Shown here one piece after another: positions 24,742 through 33,463 of a stretch of DNA of 64,000 bases (positions are counted from its first letter, which is position 1; every line of letters starts with the position of its first letter). Where the stretch lies: contig CABTYO010000011.1 in assembly GCA_902489075.1 (NCBI GenBank), forward strand, positions 1-64,000. Direction: 5' to 3'. Below the pieces are notes generated by a model that was given only the letters and a program-made list of their open reading frames with translations, did not search any database and was not told the DNA's origin. The DNA is from an uncultured Faecalicatena sp. Lineage in GTDB: Bacteria; Bacillota; Clostridia; Lachnospirales; Lachnospiraceae. Position numbers and translations under genes: made by a program.

Positions 24742-26106
24742 ATGATTAATATGTATGAAGTATCAGAGACCAATAAGATGATTGAGCAGGAGAACCTGGA
24801 TGTCCGTACCATTACGCTGGGAATCAGCCTGCTTGACTGTATCGATTCGAACCTGGAGGAGCTGAACCGCAAGATCTATGAGAAGATCACCAGACTGGCA
24901 AAGAACCTGGTCTCAACTGGAAATGATATCGAGAAGGAATTCGGTATCCCGATTGTAAATAAGAGAATTTCCATCACTCCGATTGCCCTGGTCGGCGGTG
25001 CTGCCTGCAAAAGCCCGGAGGATTTTGTGACGATCGCACAGACACTGGACCGTGCGGCAAAGGAAGTGAATGTCAACTTTATCGGCGGATACTCCGCACT
25101 GGTTTCCAAGGGAATGACAAAGAGTGACGAGAATCTGATCCGCTCCATTCCTAAGGCACTGGCTGTGACGGAGAGAATCTGCAGTTCTGTGAACGTCGGG
25201 TCTACCAGGACCGGAATTAATATGGATGCAGTGCGTCTGTGCGGACAGATCGTGAAGGATACGGCGGAAGCGACGAAGGAGAATGACTCCTTAGGCTGTG
25301 CGAAGCTTGTGATCTTCTGCAATGCGCCGGATGACAATCCGTTCATGGCAGGTGCATTCCTGGGTGTGACTGAGGCGGATGCTGTGATCAATGTGGGAGT
25401 CAGCGGACCGGGAGTTGTGAAGAAGGCATTGGAAAAAGTGCGTGGAAAAGGGTTCAAAGAACTCTGTGAGACGATCAAGAAGACGGCATTCAAGGTGACT
25501 CGTGTGGGACAGCTGGTGGCAGGAGAAGCCTCCAAGAGGCTGGGAATTCCGTTCGGAATCGTGGATCTGTCTCTGGCACCGACCCCGTCTGTGGGCGACA
25601 GTGTTGCGGAGATCCTGGAGGAGATCGGTCTGGAGAGAGTCGGTGCGCCGGGTACTACGGCAGCGCTTGCCATGCTCAATGACCAGGTGAAGAAGGGCGG
25701 TGTGATGGCCTCTTCCTATGTAGGCGGCTTAAGCGGCGCATTCATTCCGGTCAGCGAGGACCAGGGAATGATCGATGCGGTCAACGCAGGTTCACTGACA
25801 CTGGAGAAACTGGAGGCCATGACCTGCGTATGCTCAGTCGGGCTGGATATGATAGCGATACCGGGCAAGACGACGGCGGCTACCATTTCCGGTATTATCG
25901 CGGACGAGATGGCAATCGGTATGGTGAACCAGAAGACAACAGCGGTGCGTCTGATTCCGGTGATCGGCAAAGACGTTGGAGATACGGCAGAGTTCGGCGG
26001 TCTGTTAGGCTATGCTCCGATTATGCCGGTTAATCAATTTAGCTGTGAAGAGTTTATCAGAAGGGAAGGCAGAATCCCTGCTCCAATCCACAGCTTCAAA
26101 AATTAA
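24742..26106 (+). CDS. UPF0210/DUF711 (PFL-family) protein
   Basis: 454 residues, full length for the DUF711 family, which is structurally related to pyruvate formate-lyase but lacks a recognised activity. Visible family landmarks are DVRTITLGISLLDC near the N-terminus, NFIGGYSALV, GSTRTGINMDAV, FGIVDLSLAPTPSVGDSVAE and CSVGLDMIAIPG. There is no obvious glycyl-radical motif at the C-terminus. A start at 24751 is also possible. It follows its usual ACT partner. The reaction is unknown, and I do not assign one. Confidence 0.9.
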   Translation: MINMYEVSETNKMIEQENLDVRTITLGISLLDCIDSNLEELNRKIYEKITRLAKNLVSTGNDIEKEFGIPIVNKRISITPIALVGGAACKSPEDFVTIAQTLDRAAKEVNVNFIGGYSALVSKGMTKSDENLIRSIPKALAVTERICSSVNVGSTRTGINMDAVRLCGQIVKDTAEATKENDSLGCAKLVIFCNAPDDNPFMAGAFLGVTEADAVINVGVSGPGVVKKALEKVRGKGFKELCETIKKTAFKVTRVGQLVAGEASKRLGIPFGIVDLSLAPTPSVGDSVAEILEEIGLERVGAPGTTAALAMLNDQVKKGGVMASSYVGGLSGAFIPVSEDQGMIDAVNAGSLTLEKLEAMTCVCSVGLDMIAIPGKTTAATISGIIADEMAIGMVNQKTTAVRLIPVIGKDVGDTAEFGGLLGYAPIMPVNQFSCEEFIRREGRIPAPIHSFKN

Positions 26107-26121
26107 AACAGGGGAATGAGT

Positions 26122-26979
26122 ATGAAGAAAATTGCGATTGTAACAGACAGTAACAGCGGAATTACACAGAAACAGGGAGACGAAATGGGAATTTCTGTTG
26201 TGCCTATGCCGTTTTTTATTGATGGTGCTCTGTTTTTGGAAGATATTACTTTGACACAGGAGGAGTTTTACCAGAAGCTCGGAGAGGATTCCGATATCTC
26301 CACATCACAGCCGGCACCGGGAGATATCCTGGACTTGTGGGAACAGCTTTTAAAAGACCACGATGAAGTGGTTCATATCCCGATGTCCAGCGGACTGAGC
26401 GGCAGCTGTGAGACTGCCATCACTCTTGCTCACGAATTTGAAGGAAAAGTGCAGGTTGTAGATAATCAGAGAATCTCTGTAACCCAGGTCCAGTCTGTTC
26501 TGGATGCAATCAAGTTAAGAGACGAAGGAAAATCAGCACGCGAGATCAGAGAGATCCTGGAGAAGGAAAAAAGAGAAGCCAGTATCTATATCACAGTCGA
26601 CACTTTGAAATACTTAAAGAAGGGCGGCAGAATTACTCCTGCGGCGGCAGCACTGGGAACGGTTCTGAATTTAAAGCCGGTTCTTCAGATTCAGGGTGAG
26701 AAGCTGGATGCCTTTGCAAAGGTCAGAGGCTGGAAGGCAGCGAAGAGAACGATGCTTAAGGCGATTGAGACAGACCTGGCGGAACGTTTTGCCGGAAAAG
26801 AAGAGCAGATGGCACTGGGAATGGCATATACGTGCGGCAGAGAAGAAGCACAGGCATGGAAGCAGGAGATACAGGACAAGTTCCCGCAGTATGAGATTCT
26901 GGAGGGACCACTGTCCTTAAGCGTAGCCTGTCATATCGGACCGGGTGCGATGGCGGTTACCTGCATGAAAAGGCTGTAG
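26122..26979 (+). CDS. DegV-family fatty-acid-binding protein
   Basis: 285 residues in two alpha/beta domains. It opens with KKIAIVTDSNSGI and has the lipid-contact region TSQPAPGDI and the MSSGLSGSCETA loop; YITVDTLKYLKKGGRI and HIGPGAMAV are typical of the FakB/DegV family. These proteins hold a fatty acid carboxylate and present it to FakA kinase for acyl-phosphate formation, which PlsX/PlsY (both in this window) can use. No FakA-type gene is here. The ATG at 26122 is preferred over 26116 because of AGGGGAA spacing. A terminator follows. Confidence 0.92.
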   Translation: MKKIAIVTDSNSGITQKQGDEMGISVVPMPFFIDGALFLEDITLTQEEFYQKLGEDSDISTSQPAPGDILDLWEQLLKDHDEVVHIPMSSGLSGSCETAITLAHEFEGKVQVVDNQRISVTQVQSVLDAIKLRDEGKSAREIREILEKEKREASIYITVDTLKYLKKGGRITPAAAALGTVLNLKPVLQIQGEKLDAFAKVRGWKAAKRTMLKAIETDLAERFAGKEEQMALGMAYTCGREEAQAWKQEIQDKFPQYEILEGPLSLSVACHIGPGAMAVTCMKRL

Positions 26980-27065
26980 GAACGCATTATGACAAAGGCG
27001 GGAGTTACATTGTTCAAAAGCCGGTGGGGCAGCAGTAATGCCCTGATATAGAAGAAGTGAATAAG

Positions 27066-27107
27066 AGGACGGCAGGAGATGAGATTTCATGTCTGCCGTC
27101 CTTTTAA
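27066..27107. terminator. Bidirectional terminator between degV and tmcAL
   Basis: AGGACGGCAG (27066-27075) pairs perfectly with CTGCCGTCCT (27093-27102), followed by TTTTAAATTTT. It lies between convergent ends, and on the minus strand it begins just after the tmcAL stop. Confidence 0.88.
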
Positions 27108-28387
27108 ATTTTCACAACAGGCTGGCTGTATTCGTTCTGGAAGGCTGTCTTATACTTATCGGTAATGACGGATCTGTAGAGGTTGGATGCCAGAATATCA
27201 TGGCGGAGCATCTTTTTTCCGGCATCCGGGATATCCGCTGTGTTATAAAGACTCGTGAGCAGAGGCAGGATTCCGTTTCTGGCAATGCTGCCCAGAATCT
27301 TTTCCCGGTCCCTGCGGACGCCGAGCAGGCGGGCATAATAGTGGTAACCGCCATCGATGTACTCTTCCACATTATGTTTCTTGACTCCCAGCATGATATG
27401 CAGCAGTGCGCGGTTGATGCGTGTCTGGGTCATCTCCTTTGTCTTTAAAAGCTCACAGAACTGCTTATAATTAAAGAAGTTATTCAGCTGATTGCTGATG
27501 CGGTTCGCCAGTTCTTCTGATACATCCAGGTAGCGGGGCAGATCCTGGGGGGTCTTATTGAGCAGCTTATATTTCATCAGCAGTGAAAAGTCGTTCTGGT
27601 AGACAGGGTAGGCTACGTGGTGGTAATCCTTTAAAAGCTCCAGGCATGAGGACGGTACCTGATCCTCCAGTTCATTGAGAATGTTGGAAAAGTGGGTGTT
27701 CTCAAACGTGCCCCCGGCCCGGGTGCTTAAAGCTGAGCCGGAATAGGCCAGCAGCGACCTTATGGCAGATGCGGAGCTGTAATTTTCCCGAAGCTGTGTA
27801 TCATGATAGCCGGATTCCTGGCGTTTGATCGTGTAGGGACGGATGGGACTGTTCCTCTTTTTCAGCGCTTTTAAATATTCGATACCAAGGATATTATTCG
27901 GGTCACTTAGAAGAGCAGCACTTTCTGCATTCTTCATACAGGCAGACACGGCTTTCTGTCTTGCGGCGGGAAAAGTAAGTCCGTCTCTTAAGCCCTCCTT
28001 TAGAAAACTGCGGTATTCTTCCGGTTCTTCAAGAAGGACATCCGCGATGGCGTTTAAACCATCCAGATCGTCACATTCGCTGCCAAAACAGAGGGAGTCT
28101 ACGATCCCCAGGCTGTCTAAAAAGGAGACGGCACCCATGGCAAAAAGCTCCGCACTTCCGGTGGCATAGCAGACAGGCAGTTCAAACACGGCTCCGGCAC
28201 CGCACTTAAGGGCCATCTCGGCGCGGATATATTTGGGCATAATGGCCGGAGTGCCGCGCTGTACATAGTCTCCGCTCATGATTACGACTGCCGTATCTGC
28301 GCCGGTAATCTCCTTTGCTTTTTCAATATGATATTGATGTCCATTGTGAAATGGATTATATTCAGTGATTAAACCGACAATTTTCAT
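27104..28387 (-). CDS. tmcAL: tRNA(Met) cytidine acetate ligase (TmcAL, YlbM family)
   Basis: Activates acetate with ATP and acetylates the wobble cytidine of elongator tRNA-Met (ac4C34) in Firmicutes. 427 residues. The nucleotidyltransferase signature is at the N-terminus: GLITEYNPFHNGH with the HxGH-type motif, then MSGDYVQRGTPAIMPKYIRAEMAL. The family's ELPVCYATGSAELFAMGAV and the C-terminal helical domain with GVKKHNVEEY are present. The start at 28387 is chosen because AAGGAGATTCTT immediately precedes it; an upstream reading to 28420 has no ribosome binding site. Divergent from mgtE. Confidence 0.93.
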   Translation of the reverse strand: MKIVGLITEYNPFHNGHQYHIEKAKEITGADTAVVIMSGDYVQRGTPAIMPKYIRAEMALKCGAGAVFELPVCYATGSAELFAMGAVSFLDSLGIVDSLCFGSECDDLDGLNAIADVLLEEPEEYRSFLKEGLRDGLTFPAARQKAVSACMKNAESAALLSDPNNILGIEYLKALKKRNSPIRPYTIKRQESGYHDTQLRENYSSASAIRSLLAYSGSALSTRAGGTFENTHFSNILNELEDQVPSSCLELLKDYHHVAYPVYQNDFSLLMKYKLLNKTPQDLPRYLDVSEELANRISNQLNNFFNYKQFCELLKTKEMTQTRINRALLHIMLGVKKHNVEEYIDGGYHYYARLLGVRRDREKILGSIARNGILPLLTSLYNTADIPDAGKKMLRHDILASNLYRSVITDKYKTAFQNEYSQPVVKI

Positions 28388-28397
28388 AAGAATCTCC

Positions 28398-28426
28398 TTG
28401 TATATCATTTTATTTACCATTATACT
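28398..28426 (+). promoter_or_regulatory. Putative promoter toward mgtE
   Basis: TTGTAT (28398-28403), 17-base spacer, TATACT (28421-28426). It is about 160 bases upstream of mgtE. On the other strand, TATAAT (28424-28419) overlaps the same site and could serve tmcAL, but without a good -35. Confidence 0.45.
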
Positions 28427-28587
28427 ATAAAATAGTGGGATAATATAGGCAGAGTTTTGATTATCTGATGTGATTTTACGCAGAATATAAATGAAGAATA
28501 AAAAGATGATATGAAAAGAAAGATATAAAAATCAGAAATAAAAAATCAGAAATAGAATTTCGAATAAAACAAAAGAGGGTGTGTGGC

Positions 28588-29922
28588 ATGGAAAATGAAA
28601 TGATATTTGAACTGCTTGAACAGCGGAAATTTAAAGAACTGAAAGAAGAACTGGAGACCATGCATCCCGTTGACATTGGTGAGATACTCAAGGAATGTGA
28701 ACCAAAGCAGCAGATCCTGATCTTCCGGCTTCTTGCCAAGGAAGAGGCGGCGGAAGTATTTACGGATATGGACAGTGACATGCGCGAGAATCTGATCAAC
28801 GCGTTGACGGATTCCGAGCTGGAAGAAGTCATGGACGAGATGTATGTCGATGATACGGTCGATGTCCTGGAAGAGATGCCTGCCAATGTGGTGGACCGTC
28901 TTCTGCTGGCGACGGACGAGGAGACCAGAATCAAGATCAATGCGCTTCTGCAGTATCCGGAGGACAGCGCCGCCAGCATTATGAATGTGGACTACATCAG
29001 TCTGCGGAAAGATATGACGGTTGCGGAGGCGATCTTGAAGATCCGTCAGGTCGGGATCAATCGGGAGACGATCTATACCTGCTATGTGACGGAGAAGAAG
29101 AAACTGATCGGTGCAGTAGACATCAAGGACCTGCTGACAGCCGGTGAGTCCAGGCTGATTGAAGAGATCATGGATGAGAATGTCCTGTATGCCAGGACAC
29201 TGGATGATAAGGAAGACGTGGCGACCACGATCAAAAGGTATGGACTCGTTGCAATCCCGATCATCGACCACGAGAACTGCCTGGTCGGTATCGTAACCGT
29301 TGACGATGCCATGTTCGTTTTGCAGGATGAGACGACAGAAGACATCAGTATCATGGCCGGTGTCAGCCCCAACGAGGACTCTTATTTTGGCACGTCCGTC
29401 TTTAAGCATGCGAAGAACCGGAGCCTGTGGCTGATGCTGCTGATGCTCTCCGCTACTGTGACCGGAGAGATTCTGGGACATTACGAGGAGGCTATGGCTG
29501 TAATGCCTGTCCTGATCACCTTTATCCCGATGCTGATGGGGACCGGAGGTAACTGCGGTTCACAGAGTTCCACCCTGATCATCCGCGGTCTGGCTGTCGG
29601 GGAGATTCAGTTTAAGGATATCTTCAGAGTCATTTTCAAAGAAGTAAGGGTCGCTTTTGTCGTAAGTTTCCTGCTCGCAATTGTAAATGGGGTCCGGATC
29701 TATATCATGTATGACCAGAACATTACCCTGGCATTTGCACTGGGCTTAACGATGATGGCTGTGGTCGTGATGGCCAAATGTATCGGGTGCACCCTGCCGC
29801 TTCTTGCCAAGAAGCTGGGACTGGATCCGGCGATCATGGCGGCACCGCTGATTACGACCATACTCGACACGTGTACCATACTGGTATACTTCAATATTGT
29901 GACCGCCATTTTCCATTTATAA
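28588..29922 (+). CDS. mgtE: Magnesium transporter MgtE
   Basis: 444 residues. The cytoplasmic N domain is a superhelix (about 1-125) rich in acidic residues, followed by a CBS-domain pair (about 130-255; DYISLRKDMTVAEAI, GLVAIPIIDHENCLVGIVTVDD) that senses Mg2+. Five membrane helices (about 285-440) include the conserved MLMGTGGNCGSQSSTL pore-region signature. It forms a homodimeric Mg2+ channel. The start at 28588 has AGAGGG 8 bases upstream; a GTG at 28579 is inside that site. No M-box riboswitch was recognised in the leader. No terminator is evident after the stop. Confidence 0.95.
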   Translation: MENEMIFELLEQRKFKELKEELETMHPVDIGEILKECEPKQQILIFRLLAKEEAAEVFTDMDSDMRENLINALTDSELEEVMDEMYVDDTVDVLEEMPANVVDRLLLATDEETRIKINALLQYPEDSAASIMNVDYISLRKDMTVAEAILKIRQVGINRETIYTCYVTEKKKLIGAVDIKDLLTAGESRLIEEIMDENVLYARTLDDKEDVATTIKRYGLVAIPIIDHENCLVGIVTVDDAMFVLQDETTEDISIMAGVSPNEDSYFGTSVFKHAKNRSLWLMLLMLSATVTGEILGHYEEAMAVMPVLITFIPMLMGTGGNCGSQSSTLIIRGLAVGEIQFKDIFRVIFKEVRVAFVVSFLLAIVNGVRIYIMYDQNITLAFALGLTMMAVVVMAKCIGCTLPLLAKKLGLDPAIMAAPLITTILDTCTILVYFNIVTAIFHL

Positions 29923-30019
29923 AGAGGATACAGAATCCGTTTCTCTGCCTGAGATGGAAAAAGATACAGTTCACACGCGCCAGGGGAGAATTGTTCTAAA
30001 AAATACACACGTTATGTAC

Positions 30020-30048
30020 TTGTATACAAAATCCCTTTGCGTTATAAT
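30020..30048 (+). promoter_or_regulatory. Sigma-A promoter of pta-ackA
   Basis: TTGTAT (30020-30025), 17-base spacer, TATAAT (30043-30048), 38 bases before the pta start. Confidence 0.8.
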
Positions 30049-30085
30049 AAAGCAAGTGAGAAAAAATGAAAGGTGGCTTTTAATC

Positions 30086-31081
30086 ATGGGATTTATTGAT
30101 GAAATCAAAGCAAGAGCAAAATCTGATAAGAAGACGATCGTCCTTCCGGAGACAGAAGACGTAAGAACTTACAAAGCTGCAGAGGCAGTTTTGAAGGAAG
30201 GAACAGCAGACCTGATTCTTGTTGGAAGCAAGGAAGAGATCGAGAAGAACGGTGCAGGATATGACATTTCCGGCGCTGTGATCGTGGATCCTGCTACAAG
30301 CGACAAGACTGAAGCCTATATCGCGAAGTTAGTAGAATTAAGACAGAAAAAGGGAATGACAGAAGAGCAGGCAAGAGAGATCCTTCTGACAAATTACTTA
30401 TACTATGGCGTTATGATGGTGAAGATGGGAGATGCAGACGGAATGGTTTCCGGAGCATGCCACTCCACAGCAGACACCCTTCGCCCATGCCTGCAGATCT
30501 TAAAGACCAAGCCGGGTACAAAGCTTGTATCTGCATTCTTCGTTATGGTAGTGCCGGACTGCGATATGGGAGCAGACGGAACATTTATCTTCGGAGATTC
30601 AGGTCTGGAGCAGAATCCGGATCCGGAGAAGCTCGCCAACATCGCAGTTTCTTCAGCAGAGTCTTTCAAGACACTGACAGGAAAAGAGCCGATCGTAGCC
30701 ATGCTGTCACACTCCACAAAGGGAAGTGCAAAGCATGCAGACGTTGACAAAGTTGTAGAGGCAACAAAGATCGCAAAAGAACTGGCACCTGAGTTAAAGC
30801 TGGACGGAGAACTGCAGCTTGATGCAGCCATCGTTCCGTCAGTAGGAGAGTCCAAGGCTCCGGGCAGTCCGGTTGCAGGACATGCCAACGTCCTGATTTT
30901 CCCTGACCTGGATGCAGGAAATATCGGTTACAAGCTGGTTCAGAGACTGGCCAAAGCAGAAGCTTACGGACCTCTTACACAGGGTATCGCAGCTCCTGTC
31001 AATGATTTATCACGTGGATGCAGCGCAGAGGATATCGAAGGCGTTGTAGCAATCACAGCAGTGCAGGCACAGGCACAATAA
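30086..31081 (+). CDS. pta: Phosphate acetyltransferase
   Basis: Converts acetyl-CoA and phosphate to acetyl phosphate in the acetate-forming, ATP-yielding route. At 331 residues it is the short, single-domain Pta without N-terminal regulatory domains. Family landmarks are KTIVLPETEDVRTYKAA, VSGACHSTADTLRP, SHSTKGSAKH, ELQLDAAIVPSVGESKAPGS and the C-terminal GPLTQGIAAPVNDLSRGCS. The start at 30086 follows AAAGGTGG; the open frame further upstream runs through the promoter. It is 61 bases before ackA, with which it forms the usual operon. Confidence 0.97.
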   Translation: MGFIDEIKARAKSDKKTIVLPETEDVRTYKAAEAVLKEGTADLILVGSKEEIEKNGAGYDISGAVIVDPATSDKTEAYIAKLVELRQKKGMTEEQAREILLTNYLYYGVMMVKMGDADGMVSGACHSTADTLRPCLQILKTKPGTKLVSAFFVMVVPDCDMGADGTFIFGDSGLEQNPDPEKLANIAVSSAESFKTLTGKEPIVAMLSHSTKGSAKHADVDKVVEATKIAKELAPELKLDGELQLDAAIVPSVGESKAPGSPVAGHANVLIFPDLDAGNIGYKLVQRLAKAEAYGPLTQGIAAPVNDLSRGCSAEDIEGVVAITAVQAQAQ

Positions 31082-31142
31082 TAGATCGTGTTATAAAGGG
31101 GCAGAAGAAGCTCTTTATATATAATTTCAGGAGGGTAAAGAA

Positions 31143-32333
31143 ATGAATGTATTAGTAATCAACTGCGGAAGTTCTTCTTTAAAGTTCCAGTTAATCAACT
31201 CTGACTCAGAAGAAGTACTTGCAAAAGGTCTCTGCGAGAGAATCGGAATCGACGGAAGCCTGACCTATCAGCCGGCCGGCGGAGAGAAAGTAAAATCAGC
31301 AAAGGACATGCCTACACATACAGAGGCGATCCAGTTTGTCATTGATGCACTGACGAACCCGGAGACTGGTGTGGTTAAGAGCCTGGACGAGATCGGAGCA
31401 GTCGGACACCGTCTGGTACACGGAGGAGAGAAGTTTGCATCCTCAGTTGTGATCACAGACGAAGTAAAGAAAGCAGTAGAAGAGTGCAACGACCTTGCAC
31501 CGCTTCATAACCCGGCGAACTTAATCGGTGTGAATGCATGCCAGAAGTTAATGCCGAATACACCAATGGTAGCAGTATTTGATACCGCTTTCCATCAGAC
31601 AATGCCGGAGAAAGCATATATGTACGGACTTCCATATGCTTACTACGACAAATACAAAGTAAGACGCTACGGTTTCCACGGAACAAGCCACAGCTTCGTA
31701 TCCAAGAGAGCAGCAGAGATCGTTGGCAAGCCATATGACGCTACCAAGACCATCGTATGCCACCTTGGAAACGGCGCAAGTGTATGTGCAGTACTGAACG
31801 GCAAGTCCGTTGACACATCCATGGGTCTGACTCCACTGGAAGGTCTGGTAATGGGAACACGTTCCGGAGATATTGATCCGGCAATCCTGGAATTCATCGC
31901 GAAGAAAGAAAACCTGGACATCGAAGGACTGATGAAGGTCCTGAACAAAGATTCCGGTGTATACGGACTTTCCAACGGACTTTCCAGCGATTTCCGTGAC
32001 CTGTCCGCAGCAGCAGAAGACGGCAACGAGCAGGCAAAGGTTGCTCTTGAAGTATTCGCATACAGAGTTGCGAAGTATGTGGGAAGCTATACAGCAGCAA
32101 TGAACGGTGTAGACAACATCGTCTTCACAGCCGGAATCGGTGAGAACGACAAAGAGATCCGCGAGGAGATCTGCGGATACCTTGAGTTCCTCGGAATCAA
32201 GATCGACAAAGAAGCCAATGCAAAGAGAGGAGAGGAAGTTATCATCTCCACTCCGGACTCAAAAGTAAAAGTACTCGTGATCCCGACGAACGAAGAACTG
32301 GCAATCGCAAGAGAGACAGTAGCACTGATCTAA
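31143..32333 (+). CDS. ackA: Acetate kinase
   Basis: Makes ATP and acetate from acetyl phosphate and ADP. 396 residues of the ASKHA fold: N-terminal VLVINCGSSSLKFQL, HRLVHGGEKF, the PRINTS-like AVFDTAFHQTMP, the catalytic-Arg region RRYGFHGTSH, HLGNGASV, GLTPLEGLVMGTRSGD and FTAGIGEND. A GGAGG ribosome binding site is 8 bases upstream. Ends the pta-ackA operon, followed by two hairpins. Confidence 0.98.
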   Translation: MNVLVINCGSSSLKFQLINSDSEEVLAKGLCERIGIDGSLTYQPAGGEKVKSAKDMPTHTEAIQFVIDALTNPETGVVKSLDEIGAVGHRLVHGGEKFASSVVITDEVKKAVEECNDLAPLHNPANLIGVNACQKLMPNTPMVAVFDTAFHQTMPEKAYMYGLPYAYYDKYKVRRYGFHGTSHSFVSKRAAEIVGKPYDATKTIVCHLGNGASVCAVLNGKSVDTSMGLTPLEGLVMGTRSGDIDPAILEFIAKKENLDIEGLMKVLNKDSGVYGLSNGLSSDFRDLSAAAEDGNEQAKVALEVFAYRVAKYVGSYTAAMNGVDNIVFTAGIGENDKEIREEICGYLEFLGIKIDKEANAKRGEEVIISTPDSKVKVLVIPTNEELAIARETVALI

Positions 32334-32369
32334 TCAGTTTGTCAGGCAATCAATCAGAAGACAATAGAG

Positions 32370-32400
32370 GTGGGCGGACCAGACATCCGCTCACTTCCTT
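32370..32400 (+). terminator. Probable terminator after ackA
   Basis: GTGGGCGGA (32370-32378) pairs with TCCGCTCAC (32386-32394) with one G-U, followed by TTCCTTTG, a weak T-tract. Confidence 0.58.
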
Positions 32401-32425
32401 TGTCAGAATATTCTGAATACGGAGA

Positions 32426-32460
32426 GCAAAAGGGTCAGACCCCTTTGCAGACCCTTTTGC
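32426..32460. repeat. Second hairpin downstream of ackA
   Basis: GCAAAAGGGTC (32426-32436) pairs perfectly with GACCCTTTTGC (32450-32460) around a 13-base loop that itself contains a partial repeat of the right arm. No T-tract follows; it lies just upstream of the yceD promoter. Confidence 0.72.
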
Positions 32461-32496
32461 AAAATGATATTTCTGACAGAATCTGTATTTTTCTTG

Positions 32497-32524
32497 TTGA
32501 CAAACTGATTTTACATGATATAAT
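32497..32524 (+). promoter_or_regulatory. Sigma-A promoter of yceD-rpmF
   Basis: TTGACA (32497-32502), 16-base spacer ending in TGA (extended -10), TATAAT (32519-32524). Full consensus hexamers, as expected for a ribosomal-protein unit. Confidence 0.9.
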
Positions 32525-32552
32525 AATTTAGGTATGAATAGGAGTAATGAAG

Positions 32553-33080
32553 ATGTTAATTAACCTATCAGACGTTCTGTCAGAACAGCACAAGACAGTG
32601 GAAGAGACTGTTGCTTTAGAATTGGAGACGGTGGACCTTAAGCCCGGTTCGTATCCGATTGTCAGTAAAGAACCTGTACATGTTGTCGTTTCACATGTGA
32701 AGGACAGGGAATTACAGATCAAGGCTGAGAGCAGGGTGTGTATCATTATCCCATGTGACCGGTGCCTCGAAGATGTAAAGCAGGAGTTCGTACTGGATTT
32801 TGTAAAGCATGTAGATCTCGCTATCCCGGATGCTGAACTGCCGGAAGGATTAGATGAATCAAATTTCATTGACGGATATCATCTTGACGTGGACAAATTG
32901 CTCTTTAATGAGATATTGATAGGATGGCCGACGAAAGTTCTATGCAGGGAAGACTGTAAAGGCATTTGTAACGTTTGTGGTCAGAACCTAAATCTGGGAA
33001 CCTGTGACTGTGAAGACACAGGGCTTGACCCAAGAATGTCAGTTGTCCGTGATTTGTTTAAGAATTTTAAGGAGGTGTAA
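32553..33080 (+). CDS. YceD-family protein (DUF177), 23S rRNA accumulation factor type
   Basis: 175 residues. The central CDRCLEDV and the C-terminal CREDCKGICNVCGQNLN with a CDCED tail give the Cys pattern of the YceD family, probably a metal site. In other bacteria YceD is coupled to rpmF and affects 23S rRNA/50S assembly; the precise mechanism is not settled. The start at 32553 has GGAG 8 bases upstream; an ATG at 32547 is too close. It is followed within four bases by rpmF, the near-universal arrangement. Confidence 0.9.
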   Translation: MLINLSDVLSEQHKTVEETVALELETVDLKPGSYPIVSKEPVHVVVSHVKDRELQIKAESRVCIIIPCDRCLEDVKQEFVLDFVKHVDLAIPDAELPEGLDESNFIDGYHLDVDKLLFNEILIGWPTKVLCREDCKGICNVCGQNLNLGTCDCEDTGLDPRMSVVRDLFKNFKEV

Positions 33081-33083
33081 CCT

Positions 33084-33263
33084 ATGTCTATCTGTCCAAA
33101 GAATAAATCTTCTAAAGCTAGAAGAGATAAGAGAAGAGCTAATTGGAAGATGAGTGCTCCAAACCTTGTTAAATGCAGCAAATGTGGAGAACTTATGATG
33201 CCTCACAGAGTATGCAAGGCCTGTGGCTCTTACAACAAAAAAGAAATCATTTCTGTTGACTAA
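33084..33263 (+). CDS. rpmF: 50S ribosomal protein L32 (zinc form)
   Basis: 59 residues: MSICPKNKSSKARRDKRRAN at the start, then a four-Cys zinc ribbon CSKCGELMMPHRVCKACG near the C-terminus. Retention of all four Cys marks the zinc-binding (C+) type. AAGGAGG is located 9 bases before the ATG and overlaps the end of yceD. Usually plsX follows; here a terminator and six accessory genes intervene. Confidence 0.96.
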   Translation: MSICPKNKSSKARRDKRRANWKMSAPNLVKCSKCGELMMPHRVCKACGSYNKKEIISVD

Positions 33264-33280
33264 TGAAAGAAGACAGGACA

Positions 33281-33313
33281 AAGGCTTTCCGGGAATCCGG
33301 GAAGCCTTTTTTC
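33281..33313 (+). terminator. Rho-independent terminator after rpmF
   Basis: AGGCTTTCCGG (about 33282-33292) pairs with CCGGGAAGCCT (about 33297-33307) with a G-U pair, followed by TTTTTTC. Confidence 0.9.
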
Positions 33314-33463
33314 GTGGAAGAAAGCGAATAGAAGTGTGCCTGTTGTATATAAAATATAGAAAAAACGAATATGTATATGAGAAAAAACGATTTGATTTAT
33401 TGCCCTGCCTCCGTTAGGATACAAGAGTGTTATATGATCTAAAGATGAAGAGGAGGTTTTTCA

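Noticed and set aside
28430..28587. M-box (Mg2+) riboswitch before mgtE
   Set aside because: The conserved M-box segments are not recognisable, and the leader is barely long enough.
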